Shown here: one piece after another, positions 56,282-64,000 of the stretch
Numbering within the stretch: the stretch's first letter is position 1
Layout: each line of letters starts with the position of its first letter
Origin: Streptosporangium amethystogenes
GTDB taxonomy: Bacteria; Actinomycetota; Actinomycetes; Streptosporangiales; Streptosporangiaceae
Assembly: GCF_000721075.1 (NCBI RefSeq)
Contig: NZ_JOEQ01000004.1
Span: forward strand, 124,001-188,000
Direction: 5' to 3'
Length of the DNA stretch: 64,000 bases
Notes under the pieces: generated by a model
What the model saw: the letters and a program-made list of their open reading frames with translations, nothing else
Told to the model about the DNA's origin: nothing
The model's database searches: none
Made by a program: the position numbers and the translations under genes

Positions 56282-57217
56282 TCAGAACAGGGCGCTGGCC
56301 AGGTTCCTGCGGGCCCTGGCGATGGACGGATCGTCTCCGGGGAGCGTGTCGAACAGGCCGAGCAGGTGCACCCTGGCCCTGTCCCGCTCGGCCCCCGAGG
56401 TGCGGCGCACCACGTCGACGAGCCGGTCGAAGGCCCTGTCCACCTCGCCGGAGAGCATCTCGAAGTCGGCGGCCAGGAGCTGGGCCTCGATGTCGGCGGG
56501 GTCGGCCAGCCTGCTCTGCAGGTCGGCCGGGTCGACGTCCTGCGTCCTGCGGATCAGGCCGAGCCCGGCCAGGCCCAGCTTCGCGTCCTGGTTGTTCGGC
56601 GAACGGGCCAGCAGCCGCTCGTACGCGGCCACCGCGCCGTCGAGGTCACCGGCGTCGACGGCCTGCTCGGCGGCGAGCACGTCCGGGTCGACCGGGGGCT
56701 CCTGCGGCTGCTCCTGCTTGTCCTGGTCCTCCTCGGTGGGCGGCGGGAGATACTGCGCCAGTGCCTCCATGAGCTGCGACAGCCAGTCACGGAGCTGCGG
56801 CTCGGTGGCGATGCCCGGAACCACGGCCACCGGCTGTCCCTGGAAGATGGCGTACAGGGCGGGCACGTTCTGCACCCGGAGCGCCTGCGCGATCTGCTGG
56901 TTGATCTCAACGTCGACCCTGGCCAGGATCCACCGGCCGGCGTTCTCGGCGGCCAGTTTCTCCAGCAGCAGGCTGTACTGCTTGGCCTGCTCGGCGCGGG
57001 TGACGGTGAGCTCCAGCAGCACGAGGCTGTTCATGGAGCGTTCTACGACCTCGGTCGCGAAGTTGGCGTCGTCGACATCGATGACCGGCGCCGGAACACC
57101 GCCGGTTTCCTGCGCGGCGCTCTCCCGCCGCGCCTGTGCCTCCAGTGCCTGCTTGCGAGCGCCGAGATCGACGGCGCCGTAGAGCGATCCGGGTCGAGTG
57201 AAGTCCGCTGGGCTCAT
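56282..57217 (-). CDS. CnoX/YbbN-like thioredoxin-fold co-chaperone with TPR
   Basis: 311 residues. Residues about 40-145 form a thioredoxin fold (VIDVDDANFATEVVERS, then NVPALYAIFQGQPVAVVPG) in which the CxxC active site is replaced (TVTRAEQAK region), and residues 175-311 form TPR-like helices (AEQAVDAGDLDGAVAAYERL). E. coli CnoX (YbbN) has the same layout and protects proteins from oxidation while working with GroEL and DnaK. A Pro/Gln-rich linker lies between the parts. It is downstream of the mutase gene by 46 bp. Confidence 0.88.
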   Translation of the reverse strand: MSPADFTRPGSLYGAVDLGARKQALEAQARRESAAQETGGVPAPVIDVDDANFATEVVERSMNSLVLLELTVTRAEQAKQYSLLLEKLAAENAGRWILARVDVEINQQIAQALRVQNVPALYAIFQGQPVAVVPGIATEPQLRDWLSQLMEALAQYLPPPTEEDQDKQEQPQEPPVDPDVLAAEQAVDAGDLDGAVAAYERLLARSPNNQDAKLGLAGLGLIRRTQDVDPADLQSRLADPADIEAQLLAADFEMLSGEVDRAFDRLVDVVRRTSGAERDRARVHLLGLFDTLPGDDPSIARARRNLASALF

Positions 57218-57263
57218 GGTTCCAATCCTGCCGTATCCCGGCCGGTGCCCCGACGCGGCCTCG

Positions 57264-58931
57264 CTAGAAACGTGCCGGTTCGGTGTGGACGCCCCACTCA
57301 CCGCGCAGCACGTCGCAGATCTCACCCAGCGTGGCCTCGGCCCTGGCCGCGTCGAGCATGGCGGGGATCATGTCGCCCTTCCCCCCGGCCACCTGCCTCA
57401 TCGCGGCCAGGGCGGCGTCCACGGCCGCCTGGTCACGGGCGGCGCGGCGCTCGGCGAGGACGCGGTTCTGCTCGCGCTCGACCTCGTGACCCACCCGGAG
57501 AATCTCCAGTGGCTCGTCGACGGACGCCGTGTGGCAGTTCACCCCGACGACCCTCTTCTCGCCCTTCTCCAGCTTGCGCTGGTAGTCGAAGGCGGCCTCG
57601 GCGATCTCGGATATGAACCAGCCGTCCTCGATGCCGCGCAGGATGCCCGAGGTCATCGTGCCGTCGACGCCCATCTCCCGGATCCTCGTGAAGATCGCCT
57701 CGGCCTCGGCCTCCAGCCGGTCGGTCAGCGCCTCCACGTACCAGGATCCGCCGAGCGGGTCGGCGACGTTGACGACCTCGGTCTCCTCCATGAGCACCTG
57801 CTGGGTGCGGAGCGCGATCTCCGCCGCCCTCGTGGAGGGCAGCGCGAGGACCTCGTCCAGCGCGTTGGTGTGCAGCGAGTTGGTGCCGCCGAGCACCGCC
57901 GCGAGCGCCTCGACCGCGGTACGCACCACGTTGTTGTACGGCTGCTGCGCGGTCAGTGACACGCCCGCCGTCTGGGTGTGGAAGCGCAGCCACTGGGCCC
58001 TGTCGGTCTTCGCGCCGTAGACGTCGCGCAGCCACCGCGCCCAGATCCGCCGGGCGGCCCTGAACTTGGCGATCTCCTCGAAGAAGTCGATGTGCGCGTC
58101 GAAGAAGAAGGACAGGCCGGGGGCGAAGACGTCGATGTCCAGGCCGCGCGACAGGCCGAGCTCCACGTAGCCGAACCCGTCGGCCAGGGTGAAGGCCAGT
58201 TCCTGGGCGGCCGTGGCCCCGGCCTCGCGGATGTGGTAGCCCGAGACGCTGAGCGGCTTGTACGCGGGGACCTCCGCCGCGCAGAACTCCATCAGGTCGC
58301 CGATCAGCCGCAGATGCGGCTCGGGGGCGAACAGCCACTCCTTCTGCGCTGTGTACTCCTTGAAGATGTCGGTCTGCAGGGTCCCGTTGAGCCTGGTGAC
58401 CGGCACCCCCTGCCGCTCGGCGGCGACGGCGTACATGCAGAAGATCGGGACGGCCGGACCGCTGATCGTCATCGAGGTGGTGATGTCGCCGAGGGGGATG
58501 CCCTCGAAGAGCAGGTCCATGTCCAGCGCGGAGTCGATCGCCACGCCGCAGTGGCCCACCTCGCCGAGCGATCGCGGGTCGTCGGAGTCGCGGCCCATCA
58601 GCGTCGGCATGTCGAAGGCCACGCTCAGCCCGTCACCGCCCGCGGCGAGGATCATCTTGTAGCGCTCGTTGGTCTGCCGCGCGTTGCCGAACCCGGCGAA
58701 CTGCCGGATGGTCCATGGCTTGCCCCGGTAACCGGTGGGATGCAGACCGCGGGTGAAGGGAAACTCCCCCGGCCAGCCGATGCGCTCCATCCGCGGGTCA
58801 CCGCCGTCCGGACCGTAGACCGGCTCGACGTCGAGCCCGGACAGGGTGCGGAACCCGGCCTCACGCCTGCGGGCCCCGTCGAACCGCGCCTGCCAGCGCG
58901 CACGCCCCGCCTCGACCTGCTCAGCGTCCAT
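57264..58931 (-). CDS. Acyl-CoA mutase large subunit, isobutyryl-CoA mutase (IcmA)-like
   Basis: 555 residues, without a B12-binding domain, so it needs a separate small subunit. The substrate-pocket residues fit IcmA rather than methylmalonyl-CoA mutase: Phe78 in RQFAGFGN, where MCM has Tyr, and Gln186 in LNGTLQTDI, where MCM has Arg. IcmA interconverts isobutyryl- and n-butyryl-CoA. GGGGG precedes the ATG at 58929-58931. A MarR gene lies 68 bp upstream, and a MeaB chaperone gene is encoded 3 kb away. No small subunit (IcmB) is in the window. Confidence 0.88.
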   Translation of the reverse strand: MDAEQVEAGRARWQARFDGARRREAGFRTLSGLDVEPVYGPDGGDPRMERIGWPGEFPFTRGLHPTGYRGKPWTIRQFAGFGNARQTNERYKMILAAGGDGLSVAFDMPTLMGRDSDDPRSLGEVGHCGVAIDSALDMDLLFEGIPLGDITTSMTISGPAVPIFCMYAVAAERQGVPVTRLNGTLQTDIFKEYTAQKEWLFAPEPHLRLIGDLMEFCAAEVPAYKPLSVSGYHIREAGATAAQELAFTLADGFGYVELGLSRGLDIDVFAPGLSFFFDAHIDFFEEIAKFRAARRIWARWLRDVYGAKTDRAQWLRFHTQTAGVSLTAQQPYNNVVRTAVEALAAVLGGTNSLHTNALDEVLALPSTRAAEIALRTQQVLMEETEVVNVADPLGGSWYVEALTDRLEAEAEAIFTRIREMGVDGTMTSGILRGIEDGWFISEIAEAAFDYQRKLEKGEKRVVGVNCHTASVDEPLEILRVGHEVEREQNRVLAERRAARDQAAVDAALAAMRQVAGGKGDMIPAMLDAARAEATLGEICDVLRGEWGVHTEPARF

Positions 58932-58984
58932 GGCCAACCCCCTGTACGGCAGCGGCTTACCCCCGGCTTGTGGCCTCACACAAA

Positions 58985-59002
58985 TACTAGGACGCCCTAC
59001 TA
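58985..59002. promoter_or_regulatory. Imperfect palindrome before the acyl-CoA mutase gene
   Basis: TACTAGGACGCCCTACTA (58985-59002) matches its own reverse complement at 14 of 18 positions and overlaps the MarR stop codon, 54 nt before the mutase start. It could be a MarR operator controlling the mutase, but the mismatches make this weak. Confidence 0.3.
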
Positions 59003-59539
59003 CTTCTCGACGAGAAAATCCCCGGCGGCGACGCGGAGGGTTCTGAGGAGGTCGAACATCTGGTCCAGCTCGTCCTCGCCGTACATCGGCATGGCGAAGT
59101 CGGCCCCCATCAGGTCGGCGGTCGCCTCGCGGGCGACCTCCCGCCCCCGGTCGGTGATCTCGGCGAGCACCCCCCGGCCGTCACGGGGGTTGGGCATGCG
59201 ACGTACCAGACCGGCACCTTCCAGGCGGCTCACGGTGTTGGTCACGCTCGTGGGATGGACCATCAGACGCTCGCCGAGCCTGGAGAGCGGCAGCGCCCCG
59301 GTCCTGCTGAAGGTCAGCAGCACCAGGGCCTCGTACCTGGCGAAGGTCAAGTCATGCGGTTTGAGCAGCGTGTCCAGTTGCGACAGCAGGATCTGCTGCG
59401 CTCTCATGATCGATGTGACGGCGGCCATGGCCGAGGAGGGCCCGAAGTGAACGCGCCACGTCTCCGCGGCACGTTCGATGGGGTCAAACGGGAGATTCAG
59501 CTGACCGGTAACCACAGGGCTACGGTAGCGCGGCCTCAT
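59000..59539 (-). CDS. MarR-family transcriptional regulator
   Basis: Up to 179 residues. The winged-helix core has LTFARYEALVLLTFS, LSRLGERLMVHPTSVTNTVSRLE and the wing NPRDGRGVLAEITDRG, typical of MarR/EmrR proteins. The N-terminal 35 residues are longer than usual, and a start within them cannot be excluded. It lies directly upstream of the acyl-CoA mutase gene on the same strand and divergent from the genes at 59749. Probably senses an acyl-CoA or aromatic ligand (inference). Confidence 0.9.
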   Translation of the reverse strand: MRPRYRSPVVTGQLNLPFDPIERAAETWRVHFGPSSAMAAVTSIMRAQQILLSQLDTLLKPHDLTFARYEALVLLTFSRTGALPLSRLGERLMVHPTSVTNTVSRLEGAGLVRRMPNPRDGRGVLAEITDRGREVAREATADLMGADFAMPMYGEDELDQMFDLLRTLRVAAGDFLVEK

Positions 59540-59748
59540 CCCGATTCGCCCATATACGTAGAGTCACCGGCCTGATGGCTTCACCAAGAACCCGGACGCC
59601 AAACGTCACGCTCCGTTATGGTTCCCACATCGAATGGTGAGGCCGTGGCCAAGTGGCCACGCTGACTCAGTCCGGCCTGCGGGGGAAGCGAGCCGGACCG
59701 GTGCCGAGGGGACCGGCATCCGCACATTCACGGCACGGGGGGTGCTTG

Positions 59749-59838
59749 ATGAACGACAACTTGACGGCGTTCGAACGCCGGACGCACTTCGGCTACACCG
59801 GCTCGGCGTGGGTTCTCACCACGCCCGCCGGTGCGTGA
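59749..59838 (+). CDS. Short ORF overlapping the start of the next gene
   Basis: 29 codons from an ATG with GGGGGGTG upstream, ending LTTPAGA and overlapping the following GTG start by 8 bp. The peptide is mixed (MNDNLTAFERRTHFGYTGSA) with no motif. The good ribosome-binding site and the overlap suggest a coupled leader or a small partner of the membrane protein. A hairpin, CGTGGCC-AAGT-GGCCACG (59644-59661), lies about 90 bp before it. Confidence 0.4.
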   Translation: MNDNLTAFERRTHFGYTGSAWVLTTPAGA

Positions 59839-61255
59839 GCACAGGGGCGTTTCACGCGAGGAACTCCAGCAGAGCGGGTTGATGGCGGTCGCCATCCTGC
59901 TCGTGCTCGGGGTGGTCGCGGCGTGGAGCGTCCTGGTTCCCGGTGTCAGCGCGTGGGAGAACATCATCGTCGCGGTGATCGGCTCGCTCCGGTTGACCGG
60001 CCCGGTGGCGGCCGCGTTCGCCGCGTGGGTGGCGGTGCGCAGGCGGCGCGGGACGGGTGGCCGATCGCTGACCCCGTGGCAGGCGGTGCGGGCGCCGCTG
60101 GCGATCCTGGTGGTGACGGGTGGCGCGTTCACCGCCACCGTCATGGTCCTGGCGGTCAGAACCATGATCACCGAGCAGGCCGGGCGGCTGCTGCCCAGCG
60201 GCCTGGTGATGGGCGTGGCCGGGCTGGCGCTGTACGTCGTCATCGGCTGGGTTATCGGCTGGCTGATGCCGTGGACGATCACGCCGGTCCTGGCCGGACT
60301 CGGCTGCTACAGCCTGTTCACCTGGCTGTGTCACGGGCCGACCTGGGCCGACCGGCTCGCCCCCGCCACGCGGGAGCCGTACGACCCGTTCCAGGGGCTG
60401 AACGCGGCGGCGTTCACCGACCAGACGCTCTGGCTGGTGGGGATCAGTGCGGCGCTCCTGCTCGGCTGGGCCGCGGTCGTGACGCGCCAGGCCCTGGTGC
60501 TGGCCGCCGCGCTGATCGCGGTGCTGGCGGCGGGGACCGGCATGGCCCGCCTGTTCACCGAGGAGCAGCCGGTCTCGGCCCAGCAGATCGTCTACAGCTG
60601 CCAGGAGTGGCCGATCATGGTCTGCGTGCACCCGGGGATGCGCGCCGGACTACCCGAACTGGGCTCGGAGTTCATCAAGATCGCCTCCCGGCTGGCCGGG
60701 ACACCCGGGGAGTTCTCCCGGGTGGAGCAGCACCCCAGGCGTGATGGTTCCACCCTTTCCGCGGGCGTGATCGCGATCCACGTGGACGATCTGGCCGCGG
60801 GGTTCGCCGAGAAGGCGGCCGACGAGTTCGTCGACGGTCTGGCCGCGCGGTGTGACACCACTCCCGCGGCGGGCTACCGCGACATCGTGGCCGCGTGGCT
60901 GCGGGGCGAGCCGCTTCCCGGTGGGCCGCTCGCGGAGCACCGGTACGCGGCGGCGTGGTTCTCGGGACTCACGGACGTCCAGCGGCGCGACTGGCTCCGG
61001 CTCTACTACACGGATTTCACCGGCTGCCGGTTACAAAGCACTCACTTTGGCGGCCAGTCCGGGCAGACCGCCCAGACAGGGCAGTACGGCCAGCCGGGGC
61101 AGGGCGCGGGAGGCACCTCGACCGGGCCTGAGCCCAGGTCAGGCCCTGGCCGGCAGGCACCCGGCGGGCCGCCGCCGCCCGGGACGGGCATCCCGTCCGC
61201 CCCGTGGCGTGTCCCCTTCGCCGAAGGCGGCACACCGCCGTCGCCACGAGGTTGA
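59831..61255 (+). CDS. DUF7224-like membrane protein
   Basis: 474 residues. About six membrane segments (residues 15-245) are followed by a soluble region containing VYSCQEWPIMVCVHPGMRAG (two Cys) and a 75-residue Gly/Gln/Pro-rich tail (QSGQTAQTGQYGQPGQGAGG). The layout recalls DUF7224-type proteins that accompany ABC transporters in actinomycetes, but no ATPase gene is near, so this copy is an orphan. GTG start, translationally coupled to the short ORF before it. Confidence 0.65.
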   Translation: MREHRGVSREELQQSGLMAVAILLVLGVVAAWSVLVPGVSAWENIIVAVIGSLRLTGPVAAAFAAWVAVRRRRGTGGRSLTPWQAVRAPLAILVVTGGAFTATVMVLAVRTMITEQAGRLLPSGLVMGVAGLALYVVIGWVIGWLMPWTITPVLAGLGCYSLFTWLCHGPTWADRLAPATREPYDPFQGLNAAAFTDQTLWLVGISAALLLGWAAVVTRQALVLAAALIAVLAAGTGMARLFTEEQPVSAQQIVYSCQEWPIMVCVHPGMRAGLPELGSEFIKIASRLAGTPGEFSRVEQHPRRDGSTLSAGVIAIHVDDLAAGFAEKAADEFVDGLAARCDTTPAAGYRDIVAAWLRGEPLPGGPLAEHRYAAAWFSGLTDVQRRDWLRLYYTDFTGCRLQSTHFGGQSGQTAQTGQYGQPGQGAGGTSTGPEPRSGPGRQAPGGPPPPGTGIPSAPWRVPFAEGGTPPSPRG

Positions 61256-61310
61256 CAAGATCGGCATAGGCTCGGCGTGAGAAGGTCGGCCCCCGGGGAA
61301 GAAGAGCTTC

Positions 61311-61988
61311 GTGAAAGCCTCCCAAGAAGCTCCGCCCGAGACCCCCCAGGCGGCGCCTCGCAGGCGCCGCTGGCGTTTCCTCGCCGGGCTGCTCGTCGTC
61401 ATGGTTCTTCTCGTCGTGGGTGCTCGCCTGACCTGGTCGTGGCTGAACCCGTTCGGCGAGACCACGATCGACCGCAGCCAGCCCGTGCTGCTGGAGTCCA
61501 TTCACAACCTCAGCCGTTTCGAGGCCGCCACCGGCAACTTCCAGGTCGTGGTCGACCTGGAGAAGGACGCCGCCTTCCTGCCCGACGCGGTCAAGGGCAG
61601 CCGGACGCTCTTCGTCGGTGCCGGCGGCGTCGACGCCTACGTCGACTTCGGCAGCATCGGCAACGGCGGGCTGACGGTCTCCCCCGACCGCACCGAGGTC
61701 ACGGTCAGGCTGCCCCGCGCCCAGCTGGAGAAACCGAACCTCGACAACAAGCGCTCCTACGTCTACGCCCAGCAGCGCGGCCTGCTGGACCGGGTCGAGG
61801 ACTTCCTGTCCTCCTCCCCCTCGGACCAGCAGGAACTCTACGTGCTGGCCGAGAAGAAGATCGCCGAAGCCGCGCTGGCCAGCGATCTGCGCAACCGTGC
61901 CGACCAGAACACCAAGATCATGCTCGAGGGCATGCTGAAGGGTCTCGGCTTCGAGAAGGTCATCGTCAAGTTCGCCGACGAGACCTGA
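61311..61988 (+). CDS. DUF4230 membrane protein
   Basis: 225 residues. A basic N-terminus (APRRRRWRF), one membrane segment at about 22-45, then the DUF4230 domain with VLLESIHNLSRFEAATGNFQ and a long amphipathic C-terminal helix ending LKGLGFEKVIVKF. DUF4230 proteins are found in many bacteria without known function; the fold is probably extracytoplasmic. GAAGAG precedes the GTG start. Confidence 0.88.
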   Translation: MKASQEAPPETPQAAPRRRRWRFLAGLLVVMVLLVVGARLTWSWLNPFGETTIDRSQPVLLESIHNLSRFEAATGNFQVVVDLEKDAAFLPDAVKGSRTLFVGAGGVDAYVDFGSIGNGGLTVSPDRTEVTVRLPRAQLEKPNLDNKRSYVYAQQRGLLDRVEDFLSSSPSDQQELYVLAEKKIAEAALASDLRNRADQNTKIMLEGMLKGLGFEKVIVKFADET

Positions 61989-62110
61989 CGCCCCCGCGTC
62001 CCCGCCCTCGACGGCCGGCGCGCCGCGCTCCTTGGGACACCTCGGAAACCCAGGAAGCGCGGTGAGGGTTCGCGGTCGCCGCGAACCCGTGCGCCGCGCA
62101 GTGCGGGGGA

Positions 62111-63064
62111 TCATCCCGGCCGCCCCACCGCCGCCAGAAGCTCGTCGGCCGCGGTGTAGGGGTCGAGTCCCGCGTCCAGGACGCGGGTGGCGAGGGCGTC
62201 GAGGCGCCGGTCTCCGTGCAGGTCGGCGAAGCGGGAGCGCAGGCTGGTGAGGGCGATCGCCTCGATCTCGTCCCGGGCCCTGGCCTGGCGGCGGCGGACG
62301 AGCTCGCCCGCCCCCTCCAGATAGGCCAGGTGGCCGTCGAGGGCCGCGACCACCTCCTCGGCACCCTCCCCCCGCAGGGCCACGGTCGGCACGATCGGCG
62401 GTCTCCAGGGCCGGTCGACCAGAGCGATCATGTTGCGGAGCTCGCGGATCGCGGCCTGGGCGCCCTCTCGGTCGGCCTTGTTCACCACGAACACGTCGGC
62501 GATCTCCAGGATGCCCGCCTTGGCCGCCTGGACGCCGTCGCCCGTCCCCGGGGCGAGCAGCACGACCGTGGTGTCGGCCAGCGAGGCGATGTCGACCTCC
62601 GCCTGGCCGACACCGACGGTCTCGACGAGGATGACCTCGCAGCCGGCCGCCTCCAGGACGCGCAGCGCCTGGGGCGTGGCCCACGACAGCCCGCCCAGGT
62701 GACCCCTGCTCGCCATCGACCTGATGAACACGTCCGGATCGGTGGCGTGGTCCTGCATCCGGACCCGGTCGCCCAGCAGCGCTCCGCCGGTGAACGGCGA
62801 GGAGGGGTCGACGGCGAGCACGCCGACCCGCACGCCACGCCTGCGGAACACGTGGACCAGCATCCCTGTGGAGGTCGACTTGCCGACACCGGGCGGGCCG
62901 GTCAGGCCGATGATCCGGGCCTGGTGTGGCCGGTCGGCGCAGAGCAGCGCGGTGATCTCCCTGAGTCCGGGGGAACCGTTCTCGACCATGGAGATCAACC
63001 GGGCCACGGCCCGGGGTCGGCCCTCCCTGGCCATCGCGACCAGGTCGGAGACCTCCAAGGTCAT
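62111..63064 (-). CDS. meaB: MeaB-type G-protein chaperone of B12-dependent mutases
   Basis: 317 residues. The G3E-GTPase core has Walker [10 protein letters not shown] (56-64), [22 protein letters not shown], the switch region [12 protein letters not shown] and NKAD. MeaB proteins protect and reload methylmalonyl- or isobutyryl-CoA mutase with adenosylcobalamin. The ATG overlaps the stop of the thiolase gene (ATGA). The mutase gene lies 3 kb downstream on the same strand, separated by plus-strand genes. Confidence 0.95.
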   Translation of the reverse strand: MTLEVSDLVAMAREGRPRAVARLISMVENGSPGLREITALLCADRPHQARIIGLTGPPGVGKSTSTGMLVHVFRRRGVRVGVLAVDPSSPFTGGALLGDRVRMQDHATDPDVFIRSMASRGHLGGLSWATPQALRVLEAAGCEVILVETVGVGQAEVDIASLADTTVVLLAPGTGDGVQAAKAGILEIADVFVVNKADREGAQAAIRELRNMIALVDRPWRPPIVPTVALRGEGAEEVVAALDGHLAYLEGAGELVRRRQARARDEIEAIALTSLRSRFADLHGDRRLDALATRVLDAGLDPYTAADELLAAVGRPG

Positions 63065-64000
63065 GCCTGAGGAACGCGGATGATCAGAGCGTCACCCTGC
63101 CCGCCGCCGCCGCAGAGGCCGGCCGCGCCGAGGCCGCCGCCCCTGCGCTTGAGCTCGTAGGCGAGGGCGAGGACGATGCGGGCGCCGGAGGCGCCGATCG
63201 GGTGGCCGACCGCGATGCCGCCGCCGTTGACGTTGACCTTGTCGAGGGGGACGTCGAGCTCCTTGACCGACTGGAGGACCACCTGGGCGAAGGCCTCGTT
63301 GATCTCCACCAGGTCGAGGTCACCGGCGACGAGCCCCTGCTTGCCGAGGGCGTGCTTGATCGCGTTGGCCGGCTGGGACTGGAGCGAGTTGTCGGGCCCG
63401 GCGACGTTGCCGTGGGCGCCGATCTCGGCCAGCCACTCAAGGCCGAGCTCCTCGGCCTTGGCCTTGGACATCACGACGACGGCACAGGCGCCGTCGGAGA
63501 TCTGTGAGGCGGACCCGGCGGTGATCGTGCCGTCCTTGGCGAACGCCGGTCGCAGCCGCGACAGGACCTCGACCGTGGTGTCCCCGCGCACGCCCTCGTC
63601 TGCGGAGAAGACCGTCGGCTCGCCCTTGCGCTGCGGGATCGCCACCGGCACGATCTCGTCGTCGAAGGTCCCGTTCTTGATCGCGGCGGCGGCGAGCGCG
63701 TGAGAGCGGGCGGAGAACTCGTCCTGCTCCTGGCGGGTCACACCGAAGCGCGCGTTGTGCCGCTCGGTGGACTCGCCCATGGCCACCTGGTCGTAGACGT
63801 CGGTGAGGCCGTCGAAGGCCATCGAGTCGATGATGCCGGCGGCGCCGTACTTCACGCCCTTGCGCAGGCCGGGCAGCAGGTGCGGGGCGTTCGACATGGA
63901 CTCCATGCCGCCCGCGACCACGATCTCGAACTCACCTGCCCGGATGAGCTGGTCGGCCAGGGCGATGGAGTCCAGGCCGGACAGGCAGACCTTGTTGATG
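63061..64000 (-). CDS. Acetyl-CoA C-acetyltransferase (thiolase), C-terminal part
   Basis: The right edge cuts the gene, leaving about 312 codons. The nucleophilic cysteine is in [10 protein letters not shown] (codon 63985-63987), and [30 protein letters not shown] and CGGGGQGDA are typical of biosynthetic/degradative thiolase II, which interconverts acetyl-CoA and acetoacetyl-CoA. Coupling to meaB suggests a shared role in short-chain acyl-CoA metabolism, as in ethylmalonyl- or crotonyl-CoA routes of actinomycetes. Confidence 0.95.
   Translation of the reverse strand, partial: INKVCLSGLDSIALADQLIRAGEFEIVVAGGMESMSNAPHLLPGLRKGVKYGAAGIIDSMAFDGLTDVYDQVAMGESTERHNARFGVTRQEQDEFSARSHALAAAAIKNGTFDDEIVPVAIPQRKGEPTVFSADEGVRGDTTVEVLSRLRPAFAKDGTITAGSASQISDGACAVVVMSKAKAEELGLEWLAEIGAHGNVAGPDNSLQSQPANAIKHALGKQGLVAGDLDLVEINEAFAQVVLQSVKELDVPLDKVNVNGGGIAVGHPIGASGARIVLALAYELKRRGGGLGAAGLCGGGGQGDALIIRVPQA

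Noticed and set aside
57264..58931. Methylmalonyl-CoA mutase large subunit
   Set aside because: The pocket residues Phe78 and Gln186 and the absence of a B12 domain match isobutyryl-CoA mutase better, though assays would decide.

Overview
The window is high-GC DNA with GTG and TTG starts, dense gene packing and many ATGA/GTGA stop-start overlaps. It encodes a tandem glycine riboswitch, a CysO/CysM/Mec cysteine pathway, DUF3618, DUF3039 and DUF2017 proteins, and an acyl-CoA mutase with MeaB. This points to an actinomycete, probably a filamentous one of Streptosporangiales/Streptomyces type. The block from pncB to rdgB (about 37-48 kb) follows the gene order I know from Mycobacterium tuberculosis around Rv1330c-Rv1341, so it is core chromosome. 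No phage structural gene, transposase or CRISPR array is visible.

Layout. 0-3.8 kb: a histidine-utilisation fragment (M20 amidohydrolase, SDR, RpiR regulator, hutU) in which two promoters share the operator TGAATG-N4-CATTCA. 4.2-5.8 kb: a two-gene ACP/ketosynthase operon. 5.9-7.4 kb: small proteins and a membrane protein. 7.4-12.5 kb: a FadR-type GntR gene divergent from a glutamine-synthetase-like ligase, aldehyde dehydrogenase, SDR and C26 hydrolase, best read as a gamma-glutamylation route for an amino alcohol or amine. 12.6-16.7 kb: an ABC exporter divergent from PadR, with two matching palindromes between them. 16.8-19.9 kb: glycine riboswitch, gcvT, gcvH, sdaA. 20-25.7 kb: a polytopic GT-C-like protein whose 3' end overlaps an antisense AmaP-like gene, a fold-III PLP enzyme, a secreted small protein with a strong leader hairpin, DUF3618 and Bcp peroxiredoxin.

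25.7-26.6 kb is the oddest stretch: an HNH endonuclease whose start codon lies in a 14-bp inverted repeat, whose frame runs through a canonical-looking tRNA with a UAG anticodon, and which ends in a ribbon-helix-helix antitoxin-like segment. 27-32.5 kb: histidine kinase, response regulator, MacB-type ATPase and FtsX permease, then a tandem repeat. 32.7-35.1 kb is accessory: a glutamine-deamidase-type papain-fold toxin domain coupled to an Imm35/YrhB-like partner, a small ORF, and a frameshifted I36 protease inhibitor. 35.2-37 kb: a membrane-anchored sulfite-oxidase-like molybdoenzyme.

37-48.3 kb: rdgB, rph, MBL phosphodiesterase and murI; a thioesterase and a DUF3352 protein; cysM, cysO, mec, DUF2017 and clpS; divergent pncB-pncA. 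48.5-54.5 kb: membrane proteins, a helicase, an M43-type protease, remnants of a membrane protein and of an MFS transporter, and YqgE. 54.6-64 kb: ACT-domain malic enzyme, CnoX/YbbN-like co-chaperone, IcmA-type acyl-CoA mutase with a MarR regulator, a DUF7224-like membrane protein, DUF4230, MeaB and a truncated thiolase. The last group suggests short-chain acyl-CoA and C4 metabolism. Start codons were chosen by ribosome-binding sites and family lengths; all functions are inferred from sequence alone.
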